The notes under the pieces were generated by a model. The model was not told the origin of the DNA and did not search any database. It saw nothing but the letters and a program-made list of their open reading frames with translations. Shown here piece after piece: positions 47,331-57,769 of a DNA stretch of 64,000 nucleotides (the stretch's first letter is position 1; each line of letters starts with the position of its first letter). The stretch comes from Diphasiastrum complanatum (lineage: Eukaryota > Streptophyta > Lycopodiopsida > Lycopodiales > Lycopodiaceae): NCBI GenBank assembly GCA_029204225.1, contig CM055102.1, positions 44,648,484-44,712,483 on the forward strand, written 5' to 3'. A program made the translations under genes and the position numbers.

Positions 47331-48830
47331 GGAGGAGATCAAGAAGGCTCAGAAGGACGAAAATCCACATTGTCAACGTGTGTGGCCTGAGGCGCGTTTT
47401 TGATCATGCGGAAGAGTCAGCCGAGGCTGTCGCTCCTGTAGAGACACACACTGGGACATATTTAACATACACCATGAAGGAAGGTATGTTATTGAGAAAT
47501 GGAAAAGCTTTCGTGCCAGACTTGAAGGACCTATGTCGTAGGATTCTTCATAAATGCCATGATAGTCCCTACGCAGGGCACCCGGGTACTGATAGGACTA
47601 CTAAGTTAGTCAGACGATATTATTTCTGGCCACGATTGCAGCGAGACGTCAGGGAGTACGTCCAGCGTTGCACGGCTTGTCAAGTGAACAAGGCCGATAG
47701 AGTAAGTCCTCCGGGCTTGCTCCACCCTTTAGAGATACCTACAGGAAGGTGGGAAAGCATCTCTATGGACTTTATTGTTGGTCTACCCAAGACACAGAAG
47801 GGATTGAATTCCATTATGGTAGTGGTACACAGGTTCTCTAAGATGGCTCACTTCATCGCAACGACCACGAAGGTCACAGCTCCGCAAGTTGCTGAGTTGT
47901 TTATCCAGAACGTAGTCAGGTTACATGGTCTTCCTAGGTCCATTGTCTCTGACAGGGATCCCAAGTTTATGGGAAATTTCTGGACTGAGGTGTTCGCCAA
48001 GCTGGGAAGACAGTTGCGGATGAGTAGTACTGAGCATCCTCAGACGGATGGCCAGACGGAGAGAGTGAACCAGATCTTAGAGGATATGCTTAGAGCATAT
48101 GTAAGTGGTACGCAAACAGACTGGGTAAAGCATTTACCACTATTGGAGTTTGCGTATAATGATAAGAGACATGCATCCAAGGGATTGAGTCCATTTGAGC
48201 TCAATAATGGTTTTAGGCCATTGAGTCCTGCTACCATAGGCATTCCACAGAAGGTATCTAGCGCCGCAGAGTTTTTGACTCAGATGCAGCAGAGGCTAGA
48301 GATGGCACTGGATAACTTGTCCAGGGCTATGGCCAAGGCAGAGAGTTATGCTCGTGAGAACCGTACCTACAGGGAATTTGAGGTAGGAGATTGGGTATAT
48401 TTACTAGTCCCTCCGAAGTCGAAGGTGCTACGCACAGGAAGGTGTGCCAAGATATCTCCTAGATTTTGTGGACCATGGTTGATTATCAAGAAGGTTAGTG
48501 GTGTGGCTTATAAGCTACAGCTACCTGTGGGATGCAAGGTGCATCCAGTGTTTCATGTTAGCAAACTCAAGCGATGTTTGCATGATGGCGATAATCTGGT
48601 AGAAGGTCTAGTTTCTCTGGAGGAGAACGACACTACAGATTATGGGCCAGATAGAGTCCTAGATCGGAGAGAGCAACGATTGAGGAATCGTCTTCTCTGA
48701 GAGTATCTAGTGGCTTGGAAAGGGCATCCATTGTCTGATGCTACCTGGGAGACGCAACAGTGTTTGCAGAAGTCTTACCCAGGATTTGTCATCCAGGACC
48801 GATGGCTTGCCAGAAGAGGGAAGGATTGTT
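47315..48830 (+). CDS. G3 integrase with chromodomain (one in-frame stop)
   Basis: One 461-codon frame. Zinc-binding domain CHDSPYAGHPGTDRT...CTACQ; catalytic core with SMDFIVGLPKTQKG (Asp), SIVSDRDPKFMGNFW (Asp) and HPQTDGQTERVNQILEDM (Glu), so the DDE triad is complete; C-terminal GPWLIIKKVSGVAYKLQLP and HPVFHVSKLKRC. The frame ends at TGA 48698, but the same frame continues EYLVAWKGHPLSDATWE, the chromodomain. CGA to TGA is the likely change. The best preserved pol domain in the window. Confidence 0.85.
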
Positions 48831-49300
48831 ACGACTCAGTCTAGTTCTGACATGACCTCGGCATGACCGGTCACTCAGAGGGCCTGAGGCCAAGTTGGCA
48901 AGGGTCAGTGACCGGGAAGGGCATCGCTTCCAAGTGGGAACCGATGTATCACGAAATCCCGTGATCCGGTGAGACCGTCTGACAAGCTGTCAGGGTTGCG
49001 GTCGCGTAACCGTCAGGGCCCTAGCTGTTAGTGCTAGCCGGCAAGCAGTCGTGGTGACCAGTTGGTGTCATCGGTAATGACGGGGCATGGGGGTGGTATC
49101 CTGTGAGTCACTCACTATTCACAGGTCACATGCAGTGTGTACGCCAGGTGGCCCGATCAACCACTGGGGGGGGTACCTCGTGTATGTTGACAGGAATAGC
49201 AGGTAGTGGACTCAAGAGGGGGGGTACCTTTGGTTGGGAGGATCATTCCACACACCGGCCTTCAGGAGTTGAGCAGCTTAGAGAGTTTTGGTTGTTCACA
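48827..49300 (+). repeat. G3 3' LTR
   Basis: 474 bp, bounded by the purine tract and TSD ataat. Confidence 0.92.
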
Positions 49301-50122
49301 ATAATTCACATAAGTGAATTGAAAAACAGTGATGTTTCAGGTTCAGTGAAAACAGGATAAAGGAGAGACCACAGTGGTTGCGAGGGAGTTTTGATCTATG
49401 AATTGTGTGCCTGATTTTCTGAATCACTGATAGAATCCTATTGAGGCAAGATTGCAAGAAATTACCATCCAAGGGGCTCACCTTCTCTTCAAGGAGCTAT
49501 ACTCAAGCACTCCTATAAGGACATCTCCAAGACCATGAACTTTAGTCAAGACAATTTTGAGATCTCCAAGACCATGAACTTTAGTCGAGACAACTTTGCG
49601 ATCTTTCATTGTGATTGATACGATGGTTGCACAATTTGCAAAACTCAATGTTAGCATTATGTGATCTAGTGACACACGCAGAAGGGGTGGTTGGGTGATG
49701 AATTCATGTGAGCTATTGTACTGATCCCTCCAATGATAATGATAATTTGTTAATGCTGATTGGCTATAATTAATGTGTGGAGTGGCAAACTATAAATTAC
49801 TTGCAATAATAGTTGCACTTTTGCTATTCTATCAAAAAATACTTCATTAGTTATGTGAATCGTATTAATATAAACTTTAACACTTCCCCATGATTTATGT
49901 ATGGCTTAGTTTGTAGTGAACCATGCATTACTTGCAAAAATAGTTGCATGATTGTTAATCTAAAAAAGAATACCTCATTTTTTATGTTAATAGTAGAAGT
50001 AGAGTGTTTACACTTGCTCAAAGGTGTGCCTACAATTAATTGTAAAATATAAACTTTAAACTGTTGATTACTTCAAATGTTCATAAAGTAGAGGGGACAT
50101 GGATTGGCAATCAAGCACTAAC

Positions 50123-50264
50123 CTCCAGTTTGATGCAAGCCCCTAGCATGGCTGCTTCTAGGTAGTAATCCTGATCCAACAGCTTGTGGATCCCAAATCC
50201 GTAATTTCTGAGGCTTTGGTCCATAACTCCACCATTTTCTCACCAATTTAATTGCCGGTCTCAT
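50123..50264 (-). CDS. D2HGDH: D2HGDH exon 1 (start codon, mitochondrial presequence)
   Basis: The exon has 47 codons plus 1 nt and begins MRPAIKLVRKWW. It is rich in Arg and Lys with almost no acidic residues, as expected of a matrix-targeting presequence. The donor is GAG|gttagtg. The trailing G joins AT of exon 2 to make a GAT codon, so the phase fits. An in-frame TAG lies 14 codons upstream with no ATG between, which supports this start. The assignment rests on position, phase and presequence character, because the N-terminus of this family is poorly conserved. A transcript would be needed to exclude another first exon inside the 10-kb intron 1. Confidence 0.75.
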
Positions 50265-50313
50265 TTCAGATGAAGTTTCGGAGCTTAATGAGCACCGAAG
50301 AACAAACTAACCG

Positions 50314-50346
50314 TCAATAGAATTTTTTATAATTGCTATTCAGCAT
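50314..50346 (-). promoter_or_regulatory. Short upstream ORF in the D2HGDH leader
   Basis: An ATG followed by nine codons and TGA lies about 50 nt before the D2HGDH start codon, within the presumed 5' UTR. Short uORFs can lower translation of the main ORF. Whether this one is in the mature mRNA depends on the unproven leader splice site at 50372. Confidence 0.4.
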
Positions 50347-51000
50347 TTCTAAAGAGGAGGAGCTGACCTGTCCTGCAACACAGAAACATTCACCAAACCA
50401 ACAATGATACAAAACAAAATTTCCTCATTAGTTTGAAGTTTTGTTCGGAAAATTTCAAAGTAACCAGCTTTGTTTCTGATAGACTGATATAGAACAGAAA
50501 GGTGGAGCCAATGCCCAGCTGCTAGCCTCATAGATTAAGAGATAAATCCTACATTCCCAAATCATTGAACAAAAATAGAAAACGGAAATGTACGAGTGGT
50601 CAGACGAATAGAGGGAGCACCTAACAGCTTGCTTTTGTGCTAAGATGCAATTGCATCTAAAGCACAAACTATGCAAACACACGACCACTGAAACACTGTG
50701 ATTGATGGCCATGATTTGAGAGCATCACATCACCGCCTAATGAGCAGAATTTCGCTTTTGTTATTCAAATGATTATTCAGAATGTAAGTAAAGATTGACA
50801 TCAAACTATCATTCACAATGTAAGCATTGAGATTGTGATTCATTACCACATGGATTTAGGCCAGGATTGAAGCAAAGTTGTGCATGAAGAGGTCGAGGAT
50901 CGTGAGAGTGCGTCACTCAATCAAGTGAAAATGGGGCATCGCCATCGCCATCGCCATCGCCCAATAATGAACGATCGTAGCACGAAAACGCCCTCCATTT

Positions 51001-51029
51001 AAAAATATATATATAATGGAATATTTATA
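51001..51029 (-). promoter_or_regulatory. Candidate D2HGDH core promoter (TATA-like)
   Basis: On the minus strand CTATAAATA (51029-51021) is followed by a tatatatattttt run (about 51014-51001). Transcription would begin near 50.99 kb. The presumed leader exon then contains a (CGCCAT)n stretch at 50941-50961. The position fits a leader upstream of the start codon at 50264. Inference from sequence only. Confidence 0.4.
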
Positions 51030-51182
51030 GATGGCTAGTCCTTGTCATTGTTGCCTTAAAATGAGCCGCGTGTCTATATGAGGAGTCCGTTATGTGACTC
51101 TAGGGTGAAGTCCCAACCCTTAAAACCACTATAGGCTAAGAGCTCTTCCCCATGCAACGAAGATCTCAAACCGGATCCAGTA

Positions 51183-52243
51183 TGTTGAGAATGATGACTG
51201 ATGAATTCGTCGGATTCGCGAAACTTTCACGAAGGCGAATCAAGCACGACTCTCTTCGTCTCGGACGGAGTTCAGATGCGATCATTGGACACTGCCAGCT
51301 GAATCACTCCTACAGTCCTCCAGAGTGTAGTCAGTCACTACTAATCTATGTTCATAAAATTAATACAGCATTCAACATAGTTTCAACCAAAGTGCGAAAT
51401 TCAAAATGAACAAGAAGAAACTCAGACACGCGATTAACAGCGGAAACATTTGCATTCGAGATCAGACACAACACATATGTGCGTGAAGGCTACAATATCA
51501 TCTATTGATTTCTTTTCTCTGATTCCTTAAGCATTGCGTGCATATCCACGTAGTGCATTGGCGTGAGAGAAAAACGGTTCTCTCACGAGTAATTGTCTCG
51601 CTTTACTAGCGGACAGTTGGATCTTCTGATCCTAGACAGAATTGTCTTCGCACGCAAGCGGACAAGTATTCTGTATTTTTTTCGTCTTGATTGCTTACTA
51701 GCATCAGACTATTTCGCTATTACACTATGTGTATTTTGTTGATCTATATGTCAAGTATCATCCAATAAGCATGGTTGCTCTATGTAAATCTAAGATTAGA
51801 GTGATTAAGCAACTAGTCAGGGAGTTACAAAAGTGGCAGATTAGCCACGACCTAGAAAGTATCTGCTGACGTCATGCCATCAGATCAGATTTTTGTACTT
51901 CTGGGTACTTGCGTGATCTTAGCTGGTACTCTTTGGAGCGTGAGGGCAAAACGGGTTTCGTTTTGCTCGTATGCCTTTCTCTCATACTAGACCGCAAAGG
52001 AATCTCGTTCGTGGATCTTTCGTGTTCGCGAACCGTTCGTCTTCGTCTCCTTTGACTTTGATTCGTCTTCGTCTCCTTTGACTTTCGTGTTCGCGAACCA
52101 TTTGTCTTCGTTTTCTTTGACTTTCGTGTTCGCGAAACTTTCCGTGCTTCGTGTCTCCAGATCTTCGAGTTCGCGAATGTCTTCGTCGAGCTGAGGGCTG
52201 AAAGCTAGCAAGGCTTTGTAATTAGAAACGTTTTGTTTCTTCA
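51183..52243 (-). repeat. C2 3' LTR, complete
   Basis: 1,061 bp, termini TG...CA on the minus strand. Contains tandem repeats of about 42 bp built on ttcgcgaaccgttcgtcttcg at 52018-52140. The first 590 bp (52243-51667) are repeated at 55700-55111. Confidence 0.85.
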
Positions 52244-52256
52244 GCTCCCTCTCAAA
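52244..52256 (-). other. Polypurine tract of C2
   Basis: On the minus strand gagagggagc lies directly before TGAAGAAAC, the LTR start. Confidence 0.8.
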
Positions 52257-52267
52257 GCATGATAGCT

Positions 52268-53152
52268 TTACGATCCCGAAACTGCTCTTTTGTCTCTCAA
52301 AGAGTCCTTTGTCCAGGTGTCAGCAACCATGTCTCTTGTTCCGATGAAGGTGGTCTGCAGCATCTTCTTCTCAATTAGATCCCTGATCAAGTGGTACTTG
52401 ATCGCAATGTGCTTCGTTATGGAATGGAACACGGGATCTTTCGTCAAGTGTACTGCAGAGGTGTTGTCCATCTGCAGGACCAGGGGCTCGTTCCTTGTTT
52501 CGCCCAATTCGTCCAAGAACTGCCTTAGCCACATTATTTCTTTGGCCATCTTTGTTGCTGCTACGTACTCTGCTTCGCAGGATGACTAGGCTACAACGGT
52601 CTGCTTCTTGTTGACCCAGAGAACTGCTGCTCCTGATGCAATGGTGCATCCTCTTGAGACGCTTTTACAGTCGTCCTTGAGAGATGCCCAACTAGCATCG
52701 CTGTAGGAAAGCATCCTGAAACCTGCACCACGACAATAACACAAGCCATAATCCCTCGTTTATTGAAGATATTGCAAAATTCGTTTTGCAATCTTCCAAT
52801 GTGTCGAGCCTGGATTTGTGTTGAATTTGCTCATCATGAATACTGCATAAGCAATATCAGGACGTGTATTGTCAGCAAGGTACATCAGTGATCCTATCAT
52901 CTTCCTGTAAGGTGTGAGTTGCATCTGTTCTCTCTCTTCCTCAGTCTTTGGACAGTCATCATTCGTTAGCACCGTCCTTGCAAGCATTGGAGTGTTCGCT
53001 CCTTTGTCGTTTAGCATCCCAAAGTCCTCTAAGATCTTCTGGGTGTATCTAGACTGGTGAAGGTATAACTTACCTCCCTCGTAGTCCCTTTCAATTTGCA
53101 AGCCTAGGTAACTCCTGGCTTCTCCCAGATCCACTATCTCAAAATATTTCAA
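52268..53152 (-). pseudogene. C2 RT C-terminus and RNase H
   Basis: MKYFEIVDLGEARSYLGLQI, then YRKMIGSLMYLADNTRPDIA is the end of RVT_2. A second frame gives the RNase H with MAKEIMWLRQFLDELGET, DNTSAVHLTKDPVFH, SITKHIAIKYHLIRD and FIGTRDMVADTWTKDSL. Frameshifts near 52770 and 52590. Confidence 0.85.
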
Positions 53153-53748
53153 AATGTCTGCCTTACTTCAGTTATTAGCTGCTCACTCCTGCAAAGTATC
53201 AGAGTGTCGTTCACATACACAGCCACAATGATGATTTGCCCATCTGTAACACTGACATATACATTGGAATCAGCCAACAGAGGCTTGAATCCTAATGATT
53301 TCAAGGCTTGATCTTTCTTCTTGTACCATTGTTAGGCTGATTATTTCAGACCGTATATGCTTCTATGCATTCTGCATGCATAGTCAGGAAGTGAATTCGA
53401 GACATATCTTGGGAGTTGATCCATGTAGATCTCTTCGTCTAATTTGCCATGCAAGAAGGCTGTCTTCTCGTCCACAATGTGGATCCTGAGGTCATAAGCT
53501 GCTGCACATGCAAATAACAGACGTAGGGACGAATGTTTGACGACATGAGAGAAGGTTTCAGAGTAGTCAATACCGTATCTCTGAGAGAAACCCTTCGCTA
53601 CCAGTCTTGCCTTGTATTTTGTGATGTTCCCATCTGGTCCGTATTTGAGTTTGAAAACCCATTTGCATTTGACAATCTTGCGCTTATGTGGTAATGGCTC
53701 CAACGTCCATATCTGGTTCTTCCTCATGGAGTCCATCTCTTCGTTCAT
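53153..53748 (-). pseudogene. C2 RT N-terminus with altered catalytic box
   Basis: MNEEMDSMRKNQIWTLEPLP, VKCKWVFKLKYGPDGNITKY, KARLVAKGFSQRYGIDYSET and TAFLHGKLDEEIYMDQ are RVT_2 blocks. After a stop near 53335 the frame continues IIIVAVYVNDTLILC: the box YVDD has become YVND (codon AAC at 53211-53209), losing a metal-binding aspartate. Confidence 0.85.
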
Positions 53749-53799
53749 GGCTTGGATTCATCTGTCCTTTTCTAGACCTTCAATCGCCTCCTCGAAAGT

Positions 53800-54084
53800 C
53801 TATGGTTCGCCACTGAACCCACAGAACTCTTCTGATGTGGAAGCTGAGCTGCCTGGCACATATCTTACTGGCGCTCTTCGTGGTCTTGTCAACCTTCTAG
53901 GAGATCCTTCTGGAACAGCTATGCCTTTGCCCTTGTCTGCTCTGCTCGGTCCGGAACCATCTTGGTTTACGAGAACTACTGCGACAGATTGCCTCTCGAA
54001 TCTTTCTTCGTCAGATTCGTCGCTCGAATGGGAGATGACTCGAAAATCTTCGTTTTTGTCTTCGTCTGTTGCTCCCTTTGTCAC
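53800..54084 (-). pseudogene. C2 integrase-RT linker
   Basis: A 94-codon frame with an acidic stretch (SSDESDEERF) and a basic part (RRLTRPRRAPVRYVPG). Copia polyproteins have such a low-complexity linker between integrase and RT, usually ending in a ...R..R...P..Y motif. Confidence 0.65.
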
Positions 54085-54861
54085 TGGTGGCAGCTCATAG
54101 TACTGTCTCTCCAGAACTTCGTAGCTGACACGTCATTGGCCATTGTCCTGCTCTCATCAAATCTGACATCTCTCACTATTTTCACAATGTTCGTGTCTGG
54201 CATGTGGATTCTGTAGTATGACGAATTGTTGTCATAACCTACCAGAAACCTCTGCTCGGCTTTCTCATCAAGCTTCTTACGAAGCTTATCAGGAATATGT
54301 GCATAAGCTGCATAGCCAAATATTCTGATGTGAGACAGGCTCATGTGGTGTCGTGTGAGGAACACTAGACTTACCTGTCCTGTTCTGGATGTATGCGGTT
54401 GTAGCTACTGCTTCAGCCCACACTGCCCTTGGAGCCCTCAAGTAGGCCATCATGCATCTGGCTGCTTCCATTAGGGTCCTATTCTTTCGTTCAGCAACAC
54501 CATTGTGTTGTGGTGTGTAGGTTGCAGTTCTTCTGTGAATGATACAATGATCATTGCAGAAGTCAGTGAAGCGATTCGAGATATATTCGCCACCTCGATC
54601 TGTTTTGATCTGCTTCACCTTGCTGCCTGTACATCTCTCTGTCCAATTCACATATTCTGTGAATTTATCGAGCACTTCAGATTTATTCTGAATAAAGTAT
54701 ACTCTGGCAGATTTGTTATAGTCATCAATGAAGGTTATATAATATTTCAAACCTCCTACTAAGATCATGTTGAATGGTCCACAGATGTCAGAATGCACTA
54801 GCTCACAGAATGTCTTCGAGTCGTCTGTCTCTGCCGTTGGTGTTGAGCCATAGTGAACCAA
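54081..54861 (-). pseudogene. C2 integrase
   Basis: ELVHSDICGPFNMILVGG (first Asp), YYITFIDDYNKSARVYFIQN (second-strand block), IKTDRGGEYISNRF (second Asp), TATYTPQHNGVAERKNRTLM (Glu), so the DDE triad is present. It continues through a frame change with FLVGYDNNSSYYRIHMPDTN. The pre-integrase zinc domain is not recognisable upstream. Confidence 0.88.
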
Positions 54862-55135
54862 TGTCGTTCACTTGATGTTTAGATCCATCTCCAAGAACTA
54901 TGAATCTTGAAGGATCTGCACTTCTGAAATCAAACATTATCCGTCTTGATGTCACGAAGTGTGAGGTGGCTCCTGAATCTAGGATCACCTCATGTGTGTC
55001 AAACGTTGATGCTGCACACACATCTTCACAGATGTAGGCTGTCGAACAACTTCTGTTCGTTCTTTCTTCGCCCATCTTCGAGCTCTCGGGCTCCTCGACA
55101 TAGGATGAACTATTTCTGTATTTTTTCGTCTTCAT
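54803..55135 (-). pseudogene. C2 protease region
   Basis: EVILDSGATSHFVTSRRIMF is the Copia aspartic protease active site (DSGA). The frame begins within 25 bp of the truncated 5' LTR, so gag and its zinc knuckle are deleted. Confidence 0.85.
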
Positions 55136-55700
55136 TGCTTACTAGCATCGGACTATTTCACTATTACACTATGTGTATTCCGTTAATCTATATGTCAAGT
55201 ATCATCCAGTAAGCATGGTCACTCTATGTAAATCTAAGACTAGAGTGATTAAGCAACTAGTCAGGAAGTTAAAGAGTGGCAGATTAGCCACGACCTAGGA
55301 AGTATTTGCTGACATCATGCCATCAAATCAGATCTCTGTACTTCTGGGTACTTGCGTTATCTTAACTGGTACTCTTTGGAGCGTGAGGACAAAACGGGTT
55401 TCGTTTTGCTCGTATGCCTTTCTCTCGTACTGGACCACAAAGAAATCTCGTTCGTGGATCTTTCGTGTTCGCAAACCGTTCGTCTTCGTCTCCTTTGACT
55501 TTGGTGTTCGCAAATTGTTCATCTTCGTCTCCTTTGACTATCGTGTTCGCGAACCGTTCATCTTCGTTTCCTTTGACTTTCATGTTTGCGAAACTTTTCG
55601 TGCTTCGTGTCTCCAGATCTTCGAGCTCGCGAATGTCTTCGTCGGGTCTGAGGGCTGAAAGCTAGCAAGGCTTTGTAATTAGAAACGTTTTGTTTCTTCA
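55111..55700 (-). repeat. C2 5' LTR, truncated
   Basis: Matches 51667-52243. It lacks the last about 480 bp of the LTR (in element orientation) and the PBS. Confidence 0.85.
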
Positions 55701-55705
55701 CAGTA

Positions 55706-56278
55706 TGCTACTCCGCTTAGGAGTGGGAAGGAGGGCCCTTTGAAGCCATTACTTAGCGGAGAAAGATTGTGAAGTTTCCACGGGGACATAAACTTCAGAA
55801 AGATGGAGGGTAAAATATAATTATGAATTAAAATACAAATTAATTATTCAGGAACTTAAAAACTTACCACACAACATTTTCTATTTACGCATTATAGAAA
55901 GTTAGTAGACTTTTCTGTACTGAAGCTGACTGCCAAGAAGAATGAAAAATAACAACTTTCAGTTGTGACTTCTAGAAGACCTTGGATGAAACTATGGATT
56001 TCAGTGAATTTGAAGGGAGAATCATCATTTAATGATTCCTTCATCTGAAATCCATATGGTATATCGGCAATACAGTGTATAAGGACTTTTAAATCTCTGC
56101 AATCGCACTCTTTGTGTCAAATATTCTACGCGAGTCATTAGAGCGAGTATCAGTAACAGAGAGAGAAATGATTAAAAAACATTCGACAACACAAGTGTAC
56201 ATAAAATAAAATAAAAAATCTGTGTATTAGTTGTTGTAATAACAAAGATCATATCACAAATCCCCAAGAATCGTGAAC
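55706..56278. other. Intergenic spacer, nothing recognised
   Basis: It begins with a GC-richer piece (ggagtgggaaggagggccc) and then becomes AT-rich. No convincing exon on either strand. Confidence 0.4.
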
Positions 56279-56285
56279 AGTAGTA

Positions 56286-57483
56286 TGATGCCACCTTATT
56301 GTTAAAAATTGAATATCAATATAAATATGGCATGATATACTCAAAAAAGAAGATATGAGCTGGTTAAGTATAAATCATGAAGAGGCCTAAAGTCATTTTT
56401 CGGGAATATATCTCCGAAGTACTTGTCTTGTAATTAAGGGCAAGACCTTTAATAAGAAAGACATTACCTTGGATAACCTTTACTAGGTCGTCCACAAGAA
56501 ACGACTAGATACGAAAAGACATGTTTAACTAGAGTAACTTTAACTCGTAATTAAGTATACCTTTCATGGTATAATTGAACGTATTTTTAATCTAATTGTT
56601 AACTAGACTCTTTCGCGGGAGCGACGCACCTATTGTTTTAGAGGTGTGTTTGTTCGCCCCGTAGAACATATATTGATCTCACACTTCAGTCTTGAGCATC
56701 GAGAGTTATCTCTGTTCTCCGCACTGCTGAGTGTGAGTGATCTTGAGTCTGCTAACAATCTCTAATGCATTACATGAATTACTCTCTGATCAGACAGACT
56801 CTCTACTGCATTACAATCATTTGCTGTGTATTCGTAAAGCATGCTCTATAAAGCTGTCTTAAAACTATCTTATTCGTCTGTCGCAAATACTTTCTTTTCG
56901 GCACTTGAATAACGACTCTCTTTGGTACAGTCTAGCACGATCATTGAATAAATCGATATGTATACATATGAGATGACAGTCCTTGTCTGAAGAACTGAGT
57001 CTTTGATCTGTTTTCCTAATTGGCATTGACATAGGTTTCTAACGTGCTCTAAAACCATTCGTATTCTTTAACCATAAATTTGGACTTTAGTTGTTGAGTA
57101 CTTCTGTCTAGAAACGAATAGTTCGCGAACGCAATTAATTAATTGTCTACACAGTCACGAATACATCGAACATTTCTCGACTCTTTGTTGACACCTTAAT
57201 CAGCCAGAGTGTAGTACTGTTGTACTACTCTGATAACTTCTCATCTGTAGAATGCATTTCATTCGATTTGATAAAGGCCAGATTGTTGTTCTGAAAATTA
57301 TCAACACCACACCTCCAAATATAAGTAATACTGGTTACTTTTTAATGTCTGTCGAAAACCAGAATAACACTCGACACCACTTGCCATAATTGTACCAAAA
57401 ACATAACTTTCTAACGTTGTCCTATGTGGTAACGACACTATTTACTATAAAATTTATATTAACCTTGTTGGTATAGTACGTCA
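56286..57483 (+). repeat. Athila/Tat-like 5' LTR
   Basis: About 1,198 bp, starting tgatgccaccttattg and ending gtatagtacgtca. It lacks a stretch of about 60 bp present in the 3' LTR (about 62052-62115). Confidence 0.88.
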
Positions 57484-57495
57484 TATACCAATTTT

Positions 57496-57513
57496 TGGCG
57501 CCATTGTCGGAGA
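57496..57513 (+). other. Primer binding site, Athila/Tat type
   Basis: tggcgccattgtcggaga, close to the TGGCGCCGTTGCCGGGGA consensus of Athila/Tat elements (tRNA-Asp type). The differences look like C-to-T decay. Confidence 0.8.
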
Positions 57514-57565
57514 CAGTTTAGGAATGTTATAAGAAATCTGACAAATCCATCTCCATCTCTAGTGT

Positions 57566-57769
57566 ATGTCAGATAGAGAATCCAGATTAGAACGATCCCA
57601 TAAGCTTAGAGAGGAATTTTTAAGAAGACAAGTGAGAATACTAGTCGAAGAAATATCTTGTACACGCTTGGTGCAGATCATCAGCTTCGAAGATGTCTCG
57701 AAACTAAAGACATTAAAAAGGTCGTTAAAGCCTTACACTAAGAAGATGCTGGTGGACATTTTGCTTTGA
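57566..57769 (+). pseudogene. N-terminal stub before integrase
   Basis: MSDRESRLERSHKLREEFLR is a basic, helical start where gag would be expected. Within 67 codons the frame passes into the integrase region (HEDAGGHFA-like text in another frame at about 57735). It may be a gag start fused to pol by a large deletion. Confidence 0.5.

Larger units (their letters stand above)
42969..49300 (+). mobile_element. Gypsy chromovirus (family G3), full length, defective
   Basis: 6.3 kb. LTRs at 42969-43430 and 48827-49300 begin TGTTACGACTC and end GTTCACA. TSD ATAAT at 42964-42968 and 49301-49305. PBS tggtatcaaagcc starts 2 bp after the LTR; the purine tract cagaagagggaaggat precedes the 3' LTR. The interior carries gag, protease, RT, RNase H, integrase and chromodomain in order, with several stops and frameshifts. 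Confidence 0.93.
40155..50122 (-). other. D2HGDH intron 1, 9,968 bp
   Basis: The donor gttagtg is at 50122 and the acceptor ttctcag is at 40155. It contains a decayed Gypsy (about 41.2-42.95 kb) and a chromovirus (42969-49300) with a TSD. I see nothing recognisable in 40155-41180, or in 49306-50122 except a 31-nt near-duplicate (gatctccaagaccatgaac) around 49520-49595. Confidence 0.75.
50123..50372 (-). other. Candidate first coding exon including 5' UTR (leader intron acceptor at 50373)
   Basis: Reading the minus strand, a pyrimidine-rich tract ending gtttctgtgttgcag is followed by gacaggtcag at 50372. This is a plausible acceptor for a leader intron. A matching donor candidate (gtg|gtaatg) lies near 50850, downstream of the presumed first leader exon. 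Both are inferences from consensus only. Confidence 0.35.
51183..55700 (-). mobile_element. Copia element (family C2), antisense, 5'-deleted
   Basis: TSD CAGTA at 51178-51182 and 55701-55705. The complete 3' LTR is 51183-52243 (TGAAGAAACAAAACG ... TCTCAACA on the minus strand). The 5' LTR (55111-55700) keeps only its first 590 bp; the remainder, the PBS, the leader and gag are deleted so that the LTR adjoins the protease region. Pol reads protease, integrase, RT, RNase H with breaks. It inserted just upstream of the D2HGDH promoter, in the same orientation as the gene. Confidence 0.9.

Noticed and set aside
50455-50712. Minus-strand open frame upstream of D2HGDH exon 1
   Set aside because: No homology or exon-like character; it lies in the presumed leader intron.
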